Shown one piece after another: positions 40,980 to 51,492 of a stretch of 64,000 nt of DNA. Each line of letters opens with the position of its first letter. The first letter of the stretch is position 1. This DNA comes from Ramlibacter pinisoli (GTDB lineage: Bacteria > Pseudomonadota > Gammaproteobacteria > Burkholderiales > Burkholderiaceae_C): positions 1,116,001 to 1,180,000 of the forward strand of contig NZ_WSEL01000003.1 in NCBI RefSeq assembly GCF_009758015.1, read 5' to 3'. Both the position numbers and the translations under genes were made by a program. The notes beneath the pieces are model-generated. The model saw only the letters and a list, made by a program, of their open reading frames with translations. It did not search any database and was not told where the DNA came from.

Positions 40980-42008
40980 TCAACGACGCCGCTCAAGACT
41001 CTGCGCGAAGGCCTTCAGTGTCGGCGGCGGCACCTCGCCGACCACGGTGAGCCACCAGTCGTCCAGGCGACGGGTGAGTGTCTGCGTGGCGCCGGCGGCC
41101 AGGATGCCTTCCTGCTGGTGGCGCTGGCGGTCGTACGGCTCGAGGAACAGCGACACGGACGCCAGGCCGTCGGAGAAGATCCACTGCATGCCGCCCTGCG
41201 CCGGCCCCGGCCCTGGAGCCGGACGCTTGTAGCAGCTCATCGGGTTGAATCCGGCGACGGGCGATTTCATCGCCCACCCCTCTGCCGCCGGGCTGGTCTT
41301 GACCGTCTCGGCGCGCTCGAAGCGCCAGCCGACCGGCGTCTTCATCATCTGGACCAGCTTCTCGGGCCGCAAGGGGCTGTCGAGCTGCAGCTCGGAGAAA
41401 GCGGCCTGCTCCAGCACGTTGCCCTCGGCATCCAGCGTCTGCAGCTTGATCACCAGGCCGGACCGCTTCTCGCTCCAGACCCGGTAACCGAACCGCAGCT
41501 GGTCCTTGGGCACCAGCTGCACCACGTCGGCATCGAAGCCGGCGACGCGCTCGGTGCCGACCCGGCGCGCCTGGTAGAACTCGGGGATCGAGGTGTCGCT
41601 GGACTTGAGCAGGTTGGGGAACAGGTCGAGCGACTCGTGCCTCTCGGCGCGCACCACCCGCTGCTCGGGCAGAAAGGTGAGGACCTCGTCGTTGCGGCGG
41701 AAGGTGGAACGGGGCGCTCCTGACAGCACCTCGACCCTCTCGACCTGCTGGGAGGGATCGGCCGCATGCCAGATGCGCGCGCTGGACATGGCGCCGGCAC
41801 CCGAGGACACCACGAACGTGCCGACGTAGTTGCGGCGCGAGGCGTCCTGCATGCGGAGCAGCCACTCGTTGATGCCGCGCTCGGACGGCACCCCGGAAGC
41901 AGGAGGGGAAGCGGGTTGCGCCGCCGCCAGCCCGGCGGTGCCGAGCGCCAGCAGGGCGAGCCAGCGGCGCCAGGCGGCGGATCGGGGCAGGTACGGCGTG
42001 GGCGTCAT
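40980..42008 (-). CDS. rseB: Sigma-E regulatory protein RseB/MucB
   Basis: RseB is a periplasmic protein that binds the anti-sigma factor RseA and senses mislocalised lipid or LPS signals. The 342-residue protein has a signal peptide (WLALLALGTAGLAAAQ), the MucB N-domain (WLLRMQDASRRNYVGTFVV, then a lipoprotein-like sheet) and a C-terminal domain ending in a TRRLDDWWLTVVGEVPP box. It follows rseA with a 9-nt gap. Confidence 0.94.
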   Translation of the reverse strand: MTPTPYLPRSAAWRRWLALLALGTAGLAAAQPASPPASGVPSERGINEWLLRMQDASRRNYVGTFVVSSGAGAMSSARIWHAADPSQQVERVEVLSGAPRSTFRRNDEVLTFLPEQRVVRAERHESLDLFPNLLKSSDTSIPEFYQARRVGTERVAGFDADVVQLVPKDQLRFGYRVWSEKRSGLVIKLQTLDAEGNVLEQAAFSELQLDSPLRPEKLVQMMKTPVGWRFERAETVKTSPAAEGWAMKSPVAGFNPMSCYKRPAPGPGPAQGGMQWIFSDGLASVSLFLEPYDRQRHQQEGILAAGATQTLTRRLDDWWLTVVGEVPPPTLKAFAQSLERRR

Positions 42009-42017
42009 GCGGGCGGC

Positions 42018-42629
42018 TTACCGGGACGGTCCTTCGAAGGTGGCGTTGCGCAGGAAACCTGCGGGCATCTGCAGCGCGGATGCGCCGCCGAACTGGCGGT
42101 GCGCCGCCAGCAGCTCGTCCAGGCGCGGGTCGCGGATCATGAGGGCACCGGTCTGCGTGCGGGCCAGCACCGTGGCTTCGGCCACCACCGGCGCCGGCTT
42201 CGATGCGCTCGCCAGTTGCGGCTGGCTGGCCGAAGGGCCGGCCGAGCCCAGCACCGACCAGCCCACGGCCGCGACCGCGGCCATCGACGCCACGCCCGCC
42301 ACCAGCTTCCAGCGGAACGTGCCGTCGTTCGCGGCCGCCGGCATCACCGGCTGGTCGATCGGGATGCCCAGGACCGGCCGGTCGGCCGCGAGGCCGGGTT
42401 GCTCCTGCGCCAGGCGGGCCGACAGGCGGGCGACGAAATCGGGCGCCGGCGCACCCAGCGCCAGCTCGCGCGAGCGCAGCACGTCGCCCACCACGTGGTA
42501 CGCATGCCAGGTGGCCCGCGCCTCGGGATCGGCGCAGGCTGCCTCGACTGCCAGTGCGAACGCCTCACCCTGGAGTTGCCCGTCGGCGAGGGCGGAAATC
42601 CGTTCGTTGCCGTTCATCTTGTCGTCCAT
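42018..42629 (-). CDS. rseA: Anti-sigma-E factor RseA/MucA
   Basis: RseA is a single-pass membrane protein that holds sigma-E inactive until stress proteolysis. The 203-residue protein has the N-terminal sigma-binding domain (ERISALADGQLQGEAFALAV, and ATWHAYHVVGDVLRS), a transmembrane segment near 106-125 (KLVAGVASMAAVAAVGWSVL), and a periplasmic tail. ATG 42629 follows GAGGTGAT; ATG 42614 (MNGNERIS) is a shorter option. It lies 19 nt after rpoE. Confidence 0.93.
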   Translation of the reverse strand: MDDKMNGNERISALADGQLQGEAFALAVEAACADPEARATWHAYHVVGDVLRSRELALGAPAPDFVARLSARLAQEQPGLAADRPVLGIPIDQPVMPAAANDGTFRWKLVAGVASMAAVAAVGWSVLGSAGPSASQPQLASASKPAPVVAEATVLARTQTGALMIRDPRLDELLAAHRQFGGASALQMPAGFLRNATFEGPSR

Positions 42630-42648
42630 CACATCACCTCGACATGCC

Positions 42649-43281
42649 TTACCAGCGCTTGCCCGACTGGTTTTCCAGCAGCGGCTTGACCTTGGCCGAA
42701 ATCGCCTCGCGGGCGCGGAAGATCCGCGAACGCACCGTGCCGATCGGACAATCCATGGCTTCCGCGATCTCTTCGTAGCTCAGCCCTTCGATCTCGCGCA
42801 GGGTGACCGCCTGCCGCAATTCCTCCGGGAGGGCTTCCATGGCCGAGTTGACCGCGCCCGCGATCTCCTTGGCCGCCAGCACCGTTTCCGGGGTTTCGGC
42901 GCTGGTTAGTTCGTTCTCCACCGGGGAAGTTTCATCGTCCTCGCCGCCGCCGCGCAGGGCACTTTCGGACACCAGGGGGTCGCGCTTGAGGTCGACCAGG
43001 GCCTTCTTGGCAGTGTTGACGGCAATGCGGTACAGCCAGGTGTAGAACTGGGCTTCGCCGCGGAACTGGGCCAATGCCCGGTAGGCCCGGATGAAGGTCT
43101 CCTGGGCGATGTCCTCCACCAGGTCGACATCGCGCACCATGCGTCCGATCAGGCGCTCGATGCGGCGCTGGTACTTGATGACCAGCAGCTCGTACGCCCG
43201 CTGGTCGCCGGCGACGGTGCGGGCCACCAGCATCTGGTCGGTGTCCTGCGGGGACGGCGCGGGCGCGGGGGTCTTGGTCAT
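42649..43281 (-). CDS. rpoE: RNA polymerase sigma-E factor
   Basis: RpoE/AlgU directs transcription of envelope-stress genes. The 210-residue ECF sigma factor has region 2 (YELLVIKYQRRIERLIGRM, then DIAQETFIRAYRAL) and region 4 (LPEELRQAVTLREIEGLSYEEIA, and CPIGTVRSRIFRAREAI) with an intervening Asp/Glu-rich linker. ATG 43281 (MTKTPAPAP) is the first plausible start. The order rpoE-rseA-rseB-mucD is a self-contained control unit. Confidence 0.97.
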   Translation of the reverse strand: MTKTPAPAPSPQDTDQMLVARTVAGDQRAYELLVIKYQRRIERLIGRMVRDVDLVEDIAQETFIRAYRALAQFRGEAQFYTWLYRIAVNTAKKALVDLKRDPLVSESALRGGGEDDETSPVENELTSAETPETVLAAKEIAGAVNSAMEALPEELRQAVTLREIEGLSYEEIAEAMDCPIGTVRSRIFRAREAISAKVKPLLENQSGKRW

Positions 43282-43283
43282 GG

Positions 43284-43739
43284 TCAGGCGGAAGGGGGCT
43301 CCGCCGCGGACGCGGGGTCCGGCTCGGCGGGCGAATATACCGCACGCCGCAGGGCGTCCCAGCGGGTGGGAAGGCGCCCCTTTTCGAGCCACAACCAGCG
43401 GGCACGGTCCGTCGCTGCCCAGCGCACGAGCAGCAGGCCCTGGAGGTCGAGCGCCACGTCCAGCCGGCCCGCATCGACCGCGGGCGAGGCGCCCGATGCG
43501 AGCGTCCAGCGCGCACCGTCCCAGGCCAGCAGCCCCGCAGGCTGCTGCCACCACGACCGGGCGGCGACCGACGCCGTGCCGAGCAGCACGGCAGCAACGG
43601 CCAGGGGTGCCCAGGCGGGAGCGCCGGTGGCCAGCCAGGCGGCACAGGCCAGCGCCCCGGCCAGCCAGGTCGCTGCCAGGATGGCGCCCGCCCATGCAGA
43701 ACGCCCCACCGGGTAGCTCACCGATGGGGCGTGGTGCAT
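43284..43739 (-). CDS. Small two-helix membrane protein of unknown function
   Basis: I do not recognise the family. The 151-residue protein has two transmembrane helices (about 17-36 and 41-60). A soluble C-terminal domain rich in Trp and Arg follows (LVRWAATDRARWLWLEKGRLP), resembling the layout of small membrane-anchored YgfX-like proteins, but the match is only by eye. It sits between fabF (29 nt) and rpoE (2 nt), so it is probably co-transcribed with the sigma factor. Confidence 0.65.
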   Translation of the reverse strand: MHHAPSVSYPVGRSAWAGAILAATWLAGALACAAWLATGAPAWAPLAVAAVLLGTASVAARSWWQQPAGLLAWDGARWTLASGASPAVDAGRLDVALDLQGLLLVRWAATDRARWLWLEKGRLPTRWDALRRAVYSPAEPDPASAAEPPSA

Positions 43740-43768
43740 GCGAAGCGTTGTGAGGGGAGCGCCGCGGG

Positions 43769-45013
43769 TCAGGCCCGCTTGAACACCAGGGTGCCGTTGG
43801 TGCCGCCAAAGCCGAAGTTGTTCTTCAGCGCCACGTCGATCTTCAGGTCCCGCGCCGTGTTGGCGCAGTAGTCCAGGTCGCACTCGGGATCCTGGTTGAA
43901 GATGTTGATGGTGGGCGGGCTCTTCTGGTGGTACAGGGTCAGCACGGTGAACACCGACTCGATGCCGCCGGCGCCGCCCAGCAGGTGGCCGGTCATGGAC
44001 TTGGTGGAATTGACCACGATCTTGCGCGCGTGGTCGCCCAGCGCCGCCTTGACGGCGTTGGTCTCGTTGAGGTCACCCAGCGGGGTCGAGGTGCCGTGCG
44101 CGTTGAGGTACTGCACCTGGTCGGCGTTGATGCCGGCATTGCGCAGCGCCCCCACCATGGCCCGGCGCGGCCCGTCGATGTCGGGTGCCGTCATGTGGAA
44201 GGCATCGCCGCTCATGCCGAAGCCGGCCAGTTCGGCGTAGATCTTCGCGCCTCGTGCCTTGGCGTGCTCGTATTCCTCGAGCACCAGCACGCCGCCGCCC
44301 TCGCCCAGCACGAAGCCGTCGCGGTCCTTGTCCCAGGGCCGCGAGGCGGTCTTGGGATCGTCGTTGCGGGTGGACAGCGCACGCGCGGCCGCGAAGCCGC
44401 CCACGCCCAGGGGCGACACGCACGACTCGGCGCCGCCCGCGACCATGACGTCGGCATCCCCGGCCTCGATGAGGCGGGCCGACAGGCCGATGGCATGCAG
44501 GCCGGTGGTGCACGCGGTGACCACCGCGATGTTCGGACCCTTGAAGCCGTACTTGATCGAGACGTGTCCGGAGATCATGTTGATGATCGACGCCGGCACG
44601 AAGAAGGGAGAGACACGCCGCGGACCGCGGTTGACCAGCTCCGAATGCGTCTCCTCGATCATCGGCAGCCCGCCGATGCCGGAGCCGATGTTCACGCCCA
44701 CGCGCGTGGCCAGCTCATCGGCCAGCGCTTGCCCGGTGGGGAGCCCGCTGTCGGCGATGGCCTGCGATGCCGCAGCCAGCCCGAGATGGATGAACCGGTC
44801 CATGTGCCGGGCTTCCTTCTCGGGGATGTAGTCGCCGATGTTGAAGCCCTTGACCTCGCCGGCGAACCTGCAGGCCAGGTTGGCGGGGTCGAACTGCGTG
44901 ATGAAGTCGATGCCGGGCTTGCCGGCCAGCAGGTTGTCCCAGGATTCGGCGACCGTGTTGCCGACCGGGCTCACGCATCCCAATCCGGTGACGACGACTC
45001 GGCGGCGCAGCAT
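43769..45013 (-). CDS. fabF: Beta-ketoacyl-ACP synthase II
   Basis: FabF elongates acyl-ACP with malonyl-ACP in fatty-acid synthesis. The 414-residue thiolase-fold enzyme has nucleophile Cys168 in [13 protein letters not shown], and active His residues in [13 protein letters not shown] and [12 protein letters not shown]. It lies 4 nt after acpP. The order fabH-fabD-fabG-acpP-fabF is the usual fab cluster. Confidence 0.97.
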   Translation of the reverse strand: MLRRRVVVTGLGCVSPVGNTVAESWDNLLAGKPGIDFITQFDPANLACRFAGEVKGFNIGDYIPEKEARHMDRFIHLGLAAASQAIADSGLPTGQALADELATRVGVNIGSGIGGLPMIEETHSELVNRGPRRVSPFFVPASIINMISGHVSIKYGFKGPNIAVVTACTTGLHAIGLSARLIEAGDADVMVAGGAESCVSPLGVGGFAAARALSTRNDDPKTASRPWDKDRDGFVLGEGGGVLVLEEYEHAKARGAKIYAELAGFGMSGDAFHMTAPDIDGPRRAMVGALRNAGINADQVQYLNAHGTSTPLGDLNETNAVKAALGDHARKIVVNSTKSMTGHLLGGAGGIESVFTVLTLYHQKSPPTINIFNQDPECDLDYCANTARDLKIDVALKNNFGFGGTNGTLVFKRA

Positions 45014-45017
45014 CCCG

Positions 45018-46095
<1,078 letters not shown>

Positions 46096-46099
<4 letters not shown>

Positions 46100-47046
46100 G
46101 CCAGCATCCCCTTCGCCTCGGCCAGGGAGGCCGGGTCGTACACGGCGCCCGAAGCGAGCTGGGGATCGATGCGCTTGCACAGTCCCTGCAGCACCTTGCC
46201 CGGACCGCTCTCGAGGACCAGGCCGACGCCACGCGCCTGGATGGCACGCACGCAGTCGACCCAGCGCACCGGCCCGAACGCCTGCTCGAACAGTGCCGAC
46301 CGGATGCGGTCGACGTCGGTCTCGACCCTGGCCCCGATGTTGTTGACGACCGGAATGCGAGGGGTCGAGAACGCCACCTGCGCCAGCCGCTCGCGCAGCC
46401 GGTCGGCCGCGGGCTTCATCAGGCTGGAGTGGAACGGCGCCGACACGGGCAGCGGCAGCGCCCGCTTGGCGCCGTGGGCCTTGAGCACCTCGCAGGCCTT
46501 GTCCACCGCGGCCTTGCTGCCCGCGATGACGGTCTGGGCCGGGTCGTTGAAGTTGACGGCCTCGACCACCTCGAGGCTGTTGGTGCCGAACGAACGCTGC
46601 GCCTCGGCGCAACCTTCCACGACCTTCTGCGCGTCCATCCCGAGCACCGCCGCCATGGCGCCGGTGCCCACCGGGACGGCGTCCTGCATGGCCTGCGCGC
46701 GGAACCGCACCAGCGGCGCGGCATCCTTCAGCTGCAGCGCGCCCGCCGCCACCAGCGCCGTGTACTCGCCCAGCGAGTGGCCGGCGACGACGGCCGGCTC
46801 GGGTCCGCCTTCGGCCAGCCACGCGCGATAGGCGGCAATGCCCGCGACCAGCATCACCGGCTGGGTGTTGGTGGTGAGCGCCAGCGCCTCCTTCGGGCCT
46901 TCCTTGACCAGGCGGCCGAGGTCCTCGCCCAGCGCATCGGAGGCTTCCGCCACGACCTGGGCCACGGCCGGGTGGTCGCCCCAGCCGTCGAGCATGCCGA
47001 CGGCCTGCGAACCCTGGCCTGGAAAGACGAATGCGAACGGTGTCAT
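46096..47046 (-). CDS. fabD: Malonyl-CoA:ACP transacylase
   Basis: FabD loads malonate onto ACP. The 316-residue protein has the oxyanion-forming FPGQGSQAVGM (8-18) and nucleophile Ser91 in VVAGHSLGEYTAL, with the catalytic His later in VSAPFHSSLM. It lies 46 nt after fabH and overlaps fabG. Confidence 0.97.
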
Positions 47047-47092
47047 GTGTTGTCGTTGTGCAGGAGACGATGCGCCCCGCGGCGCGGCCGGG

Positions 47093-48070
47093 TCAGAAGT
47101 CCAGCAGCACCGCGCCCCAGGTGAAGCCGCCGCCGACGCCCTCGAGCATCAGCGTGTCACCCTTCTTGATCTTGCCGCCGCGCACCGCGGCGTCGAGTGC
47201 CAGCGGAATGGAAGCGGCCGAGGTGTTGCCGTGCTGGTCGACCGTGACCACGAGCTTGTCCATCGGCAGCTTCAGCTTCTTGGCCGTGCCCTGCATGATG
47301 CGGATGTTGGCTTGGTGCGGGATCAGCCAATCGATGTCGGCCTCCGTCCGCCCGGCCTTCGCCAGGGTCGCGCGGGCAGCGCTTTCCAGCACCCCCACGG
47401 CCAGCTTGAACACCGCCTGGCCATCCATCTTGAGGAACGGCGTGCCGAGCACCTGGCCGCCGGCGACGGTGCCCGGGACGCACAGGATGCCGACATGCTT
47501 GCCGTCCGCGTGCAGGTCGCTGGCCAGGATGCCCGGGGTGTCCGACGCCTCCAGGACCACGGCGCCGGCGCCGTCGCCGAACAGCACGCAGGTGGTGCGG
47601 TCCTCGAAGTCGAGGATGCGCGAGAACACCTCGGCACCGATCACCAGCGCGCGGGTGGCGGAGCCGGTGCGGATCATCGCGTCGGCGACCGTGAGCGCGT
47701 ACACGAACCCGCTACAGACGGCCTGGACGTCGAACGCCGGGCAGCCGGCCATGCCCAGCTTGTTCTGCAGGATGCACGCCGCCGACGGGAACACCATGTC
47801 CGGCGTCGAGGTGGCGACGATGATCAGGTCGATGTCGGACGGCTGGCGCCCCGCGGCCTCGAGGGCCTGGCGGGCGGCGTGCGCGCCCAGGTCGCTCGAC
47901 GTGACGTCGGGCGCGGCGAAATGGCGGGCCCGGATGCCGGTGCGTTCGACGATCCAGTCGTCGGAGGTCTCGACACCACGGGCTGCCAGTTCGGTGGCAA
48001 GGTCGGCGTTGGTCACGCGGCGGGGCGGCAAGTGGCTGCCGGTGCCGGTGATTCGCGAATAGCGGCTCAT
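47093..48070 (-). CDS. fabH: Beta-ketoacyl-ACP synthase III
   Basis: FabH starts fatty-acid synthesis by condensing acetyl-CoA with malonyl-ACP. The 325-residue protein has Cys119 in [13 protein letters not shown], His in [11 protein letters not shown] and Asn in [18 protein letters not shown] 48070 overlaps plsX by 4 nt. Confidence 0.97.
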   Translation of the reverse strand: MSRYSRITGTGSHLPPRRVTNADLATELAARGVETSDDWIVERTGIRARHFAAPDVTSSDLGAHAARQALEAAGRQPSDIDLIIVATSTPDMVFPSAACILQNKLGMAGCPAFDVQAVCSGFVYALTVADAMIRTGSATRALVIGAEVFSRILDFEDRTTCVLFGDGAGAVVLEASDTPGILASDLHADGKHVGILCVPGTVAGGQVLGTPFLKMDGQAVFKLAVGVLESAARATLAKAGRTEADIDWLIPHQANIRIMQGTAKKLKLPMDKLVVTVDQHGNTSAASIPLALDAAVRGGKIKKGDTLMLEGVGGGFTWGAVLLDF

Positions 48071-49119
48071 TCGGAAGCGATCGCCTCCAGCGGCTGGGCA
48101 TCGGGCGACGGGCCCACCAGAAGGGGCTTCGCGTGGGCGATGCGCGCCTGGACGCGATCGAGCAAGTTGTTGCGGGCCGCATCATACGCCCGCACCAGGG
48201 CCTGGCCGAACGCAAAGTCATCGGCCGAGCCATGGCTCTTGAAGACCAGGCCTCGCAGGCCCAGCAGTGCGGCGCCGTTGTAGCGGCGGTAGTCGACCCG
48301 GTTCTTGAAGGCCGCCAGCACCGGATAGACGGCCAGCGCGGCCACCTTGGTGAAGATGTTGCGCGAGAACTCCTCGCGCAGGAAGCCGCCGATCATGCTG
48401 GCCAGGCCCTCGCTGGTCTTCAGGGCCACGTTGCCCACGAAGCCGTCGCACACCACGATGTCGGTGGTGCCCTTGAAGATGTCGTTGCCCTCCACGTTGC
48501 CGTGGAAATTGAGGTCGCCGGCGGCGGCGGCGGAGCGCAGCAGTTCGCCGGCCCGCTTGATCACCTCGTTGCCCTTGATGATTTCCTCGCCGATGTTCAG
48601 CAGGCCCACCGTGGGCTGCTCCTTGCCGTTCAGCGCCGACACCAGCGCCGACCCCATCACCGCGAACTGCAGCAGGTGCTGCTCGTTGCAATCGACGTTG
48701 GCCCCCAAATCGAGCACCGTGGTGGCGCCGCCCTTGGCATTGGGCAGGGGATAGGCGATGGCCGGCCGGTCGATGCCGTCCACCGTCTTGAGGAGGTAGC
48801 GCGCCAGCGCCATCAGCGCACCGGTGTTGCCGGCCGACACGGCGGCCTGCGCCTTGCCTTCCTTGACCTGCTGGATCGCCACCCGCATCGACGAATTCTT
48901 CTTCTTGCGCAGCGCGACCTCGACCGCGTCGTCCATCGCCACCACCTCGGCCGCGTGGACCACGGTGGCGCGGGGGTGCTGGAAGCCGCTCAGGGCCTCG
49001 CCGGCCCCCACGAGCAGCAGGCTGGCGTCGGGGTGGGCGTCCAGGAAGCGGCGGCACGCGGGCAGCGTGACACGCAGGCCATGGTCGCCTCCCATGCAGT
49101 CGATGGCGAGTGTCGTCAT
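48067..49119 (-). CDS. plsX: Phosphate acyltransferase PlsX
   Basis: PlsX makes acyl-phosphate from acyl-ACP for phospholipid synthesis. The 350-residue protein has [16 protein letters not shown] at its start, [17 protein letters not shown], and [16 protein letters not shown] near the C-terminus. An intrinsic terminator sits 61 nt upstream, so transcription may be separated from rpmF. Confidence 0.96.
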   Translation of the reverse strand: MTTLAIDCMGGDHGLRVTLPACRRFLDAHPDASLLLVGAGEALSGFQHPRATVVHAAEVVAMDDAVEVALRKKKNSSMRVAIQQVKEGKAQAAVSAGNTGALMALARYLLKTVDGIDRPAIAYPLPNAKGGATTVLDLGANVDCNEQHLLQFAVMGSALVSALNGKEQPTVGLLNIGEEIIKGNEVIKRAGELLRSAAAAGDLNFHGNVEGNDIFKGTTDIVVCDGFVGNVALKTSEGLASMIGGFLREEFSRNIFTKVAALAVYPVLAAFKNRVDYRRYNGAALLGLRGLVFKSHGSADDFAFGQALVRAYDAARNNLLDRVQARIAHAKPLLVGPSPDAQPLEAIASE

Positions 49120-49179
49120 GGCGAGAACTGTAGAGCCTTCCGGTGCGGTCGCTCGCCCGGTCGCCTGGAGCGCGGGCAG

Positions 49180-49216
49180 AAAAAAAGCCCGAGCTGCAGA
49201 CGGCAGCGCCGGGCCT
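49180..49216 (-). terminator. Intrinsic terminator between rpmF and plsX
   Basis: On the minus strand a GCCCG/CGGGC outer stem encloses a GCTGC/GCAGC inner stem (with a small internal bulge), followed by seven T residues, starting 22 nt after the rpmF stop. It would end or attenuate transcripts from DUF177-rpmF before plsX. Confidence 0.7.
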
Positions 49217-49237
49217 TCGGACGACCGCCGAGTGCGA

Positions 49238-49420
49238 TCAGGCGTCGTTCTTGGTCTTGAGCACCTTGCGGCCGCGGTAGAAGCCGGTCGGGCTGATGTG
49301 GTGGCGCAGGTGGGTTTCGCCGGTGGTGGGCTCCACGGCGATGCCCGGCACCGTCAGGGCATTGTGCGAACGGTGCATGCCCCGCTTGGAGGGGGACTTC
49401 TTGTTTTGCTGGACGGCCAT
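49238..49420 (-). CDS. rpmF: 50S ribosomal protein L32
   Basis: The 60-residue basic protein begins [21 protein letters not shown] and ends in [11 protein letters not shown], the L32 pattern. It has no Cys zinc ribbon, so it is the zinc-independent form. The longer open frame upstream is not coding. A promoter-like TATAAT lies 111 bp upstream. Confidence 0.97.
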   Translation of the reverse strand: MAVQQNKKSPSKRGMHRSHNALTVPGIAVEPTTGETHLRHHISPTGFYRGRKVLKTKNDA

Positions 49421-49530
49421 GTCGGGCTCCTGGACGGGTCTTGCGCTGCGCGCAAACTGGTGCGCAGGGCGGTTGAAGGGTGGGTGTGAAACCGCGCCCG
49501 CGAGGAAACCCCTGCAAGCGCGAAGCCCTC

Positions 49531-49560
49531 CATTATAGGACAACCCGGCGGCGGTGCCCA
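49531..49560 (-). promoter_or_regulatory. Candidate promoter of rpmF
   Basis: On the minus strand, TTGGGC (49560-49555), an 18-bp spacer and a perfect TATAAT (49536-49531) lie between the DUF177 gene and rpmF. This would give a leader of about 105 nt, so rpmF may be transcribed independently of DUF177. Confidence 0.45.
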
Positions 49561-49568
49561 AGCGGGGG

Positions 49569-50105
49569 CTAACCGCCGTCCTTCAGGACCTTCAGGCGGG
49601 CGAACGGATTCTCCGGCCGGGCCGCCTCGAAATCCGGATCCTCGGCCGACAGCCGCACGGACGTCGGGCAGACGTCGTGGCGCGGCACGACCGGCACCTC
49701 CATCAGCAGTTCGTCCTCGACCAGCCCCGGCAGGTCGAAGGTGCGGCTGATCGCGAGCAGGTCCTCCTCGGCCTCGTCGTCCTCGGCGGCGGCGGTCTCC
49801 TCGTCGGCGACGAAGCGGAACGAACGGTCGACAGCGAGCGGCACGTCGACCGGCTCCAAACAGCGCTGGCAGGTCATGGGCAGGACCGTATCGGCCTTCA
49901 GGTGCAGCCAGACCTCCGGATGCACGTGGTGCGGATTGCGCAGCTCGCCTTCGGCGGACCAGGCCAGTGGCCGTTCGTTGCCGCGACCGGCGGCCTCGCC
50001 GGCCAGGCGCGTGAAGTCGCCGACGCGCCCGTGACCGGACAGCGCTGCGCCGTCCTCCGCGAACGCCCGCACGTCCAGCCGCGCGGGAGTGAACTGCCGT
50101 TTCAT
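49569..50105 (-). CDS. DUF177 (YceD) family protein
   Basis: The 178-residue protein has the [12 protein letters not shown] block (about 82-93) and an acidic stretch ([18 protein letters not shown]), diagnostic of YceD. YceD genes sit before rpmF in most bacteria, and the plant homologue helps 23S rRNA/ribosome accumulation. The start at ATG 50105 ([10 protein letters not shown]) is chosen over the longer frame. It is divergent from maf with a 26-nt gap. Confidence 0.94.
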   Translation of the reverse strand: MKRQFTPARLDVRAFAEDGAALSGHGRVGDFTRLAGEAAGRGNERPLAWSAEGELRNPHHVHPEVWLHLKADTVLPMTCQRCLEPVDVPLAVDRSFRFVADEETAAAEDDEAEEDLLAISRTFDLPGLVEDELLMEVPVVPRHDVCPTSVRLSAEDPDFEAARPENPFARLKVLKDGG

Positions 50106-50131
50106 CGGAGGCAGTGTAAGAGAATCGATCC

Positions 50132-50731
50132 ATGCCCGAAGCCCTCGCCACGCCCCGCGCACTCGTCCTCGGCTCGACTTCCCGCTACCGCCGCGAACTG
50201 CTGGAGCGGCTGGGCCTGCCGTTCGAGGTGGCGGCGCCCGACGTCGACGAAACGCCACGGCCCGGCGAGACACCGCAGGCCCTGGCACGACGGCTCGCGC
50301 TGGCCAAGGCCATGGCCGTGGCCCAGCGCTTCCCGCAGGCCATCGTCATCGGGTCCGACCAGGTCGCCGACCTCGACGGCCAGGCGCTGGGCAAGCCAGG
50401 CGACCATGCGCGGGCAACCGACCAGCTGCGGCTCATGCGCGGCCGGGCCGTGGTCTTCCACACCGCATTGGCCGTGGTCTGCCAGGCGACGAGCTTCCAG
50501 CAGGAAGACATCGCGCCGGTGCGGGTGCTCTTCCGGCCGCTCACCGACGCCGAGATCGAGCGTTACCTGCAGCGGGAACAACCGTACGACTGTGCCGGCA
50601 GCGCCAGGAGCGAAGCCCTGGGCATCGCCCTGCTGGACGCGATCGACAGCGATGACCCGACGGCACTGGTCGGCCTGCCGCTGATCCGCACCTGCCGCAT
50701 GCTGCGCGCGGCCGGCCTGCAGGTGCCCTGA
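50132..50731 (+). CDS. maf: Maf/YceF nucleotide pyrophosphatase
   Basis: The 199-residue Maf-fold protein (LVLGSTSRYRRELLERLGL at 11-29, VIGSDQVADLDG near 72, QREQPYDCAGS near 148) hydrolyses modified or surplus nucleoside triphosphates, as in 'house-cleaning'. YceF prefers 7-methyl-GTP; the closest substrate here cannot be decided. It ends in a TGATG overlap with the methylase gene. Confidence 0.93.
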   Translation: MPEALATPRALVLGSTSRYRRELLERLGLPFEVAAPDVDETPRPGETPQALARRLALAKAMAVAQRFPQAIVIGSDQVADLDGQALGKPGDHARATDQLRLMRGRAVVFHTALAVVCQATSFQQEDIAPVRVLFRPLTDAEIERYLQREQPYDCAGSARSEALGIALLDAIDSDDPTALVGLPLIRTCRMLRAAGLQVP

Positions 50732-51492
50732 TGCCTGGCAAGCTCTACCTGGTGCCGGCGCCGCTCGACTTCGGCTGTGCCGAGCAGGCGCCGCTGGCCG
50801 ACAGCCTGCCCACGGCCACGCTGCTGGTCGCTGCACGGCTGGGCCACTGGATCGCCGAGAACGCCAAGACCACCCGCGCCTACCTCAAGCGGGTGGGAGC
50901 CGTGCACCCCCTGGCCCAGCCGCTGCAGTCGCTCTCGATCGTGGAACTGCCGCGCGAGGTGCACAAGAAGGGCGACCATGCCGGCGGCTTCGACGCCCGG
51001 CCGCTGCTGGCTCCCGCGCTCGAGGGCCACGACGTCGGGCTGGTGAGCGAGGCTGGCATGCCGGCGGTGGCCGACCCGGGCTCGTCGGTCGTGCGCGCCG
51101 CCCATGCGAGCGGCATCACCGTGGTCCCCCTGGTCGGGCCGGTGTCGCTGCTGCTGGCACTGGCGGCCAGCGGCCTGAACGGGCAGTCGTTCGCCTTCGT
51201 CGGCTACCTGCCGCAGCAACCCGGGCCGAGGCTGCAGCGCCTGCACGAGCTGGAGGCGCTGGCCCAGCGCACCGGCCAGACCCAGCTGTTCATCGAGACG
51301 CCATACCGCAATCCGGCCCTGTGGCAGGCGCTGCTGGATGGCCTGCGTCCGCAGACCCGGCTGGCCGTGGCCAGCGGCCTGACCTTGCCCGATGCCATGG
51401 TGCGGGCCGACGCCGTGGCCCAGTGGAGGCGAGCGCCCTGCCCCGTGACGGCCGACCGGCCGGCGGTGTTCCTGCTGGGAGCCGACGCTTAG
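50731..51492 (+). CDS. RsmI-like SAM-dependent tetrapyrrole-type methylase
   Basis: The 253-residue protein has the tetrapyrrole methylase fold: LYLVPAPLDF start, DVGLVSEAGMPAVADPGSSVVRAA near 100, PLVGPVSLLLALAASGLNGQSFAFVGYLP and LFIETPYRNPALW. This family includes the 16S rRNA 2'-O-ribose methyltransferase RsmI, but this is a divergent, shorter relative. Its stop overlaps the sppA stop (both use the TTAG at 51489-51492). Confidence 0.85.
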   Translation: MPGKLYLVPAPLDFGCAEQAPLADSLPTATLLVAARLGHWIAENAKTTRAYLKRVGAVHPLAQPLQSLSIVELPREVHKKGDHAGGFDARPLLAPALEGHDVGLVSEAGMPAVADPGSSVVRAAHASGITVVPLVGPVSLLLALAASGLNGQSFAFVGYLPQQPGPRLQRLHELEALAQRTGQTQLFIETPYRNPALWQALLDGLRPQTRLAVASGLTLPDAMVRADAVAQWRRAPCPVTADRPAVFLLGADA

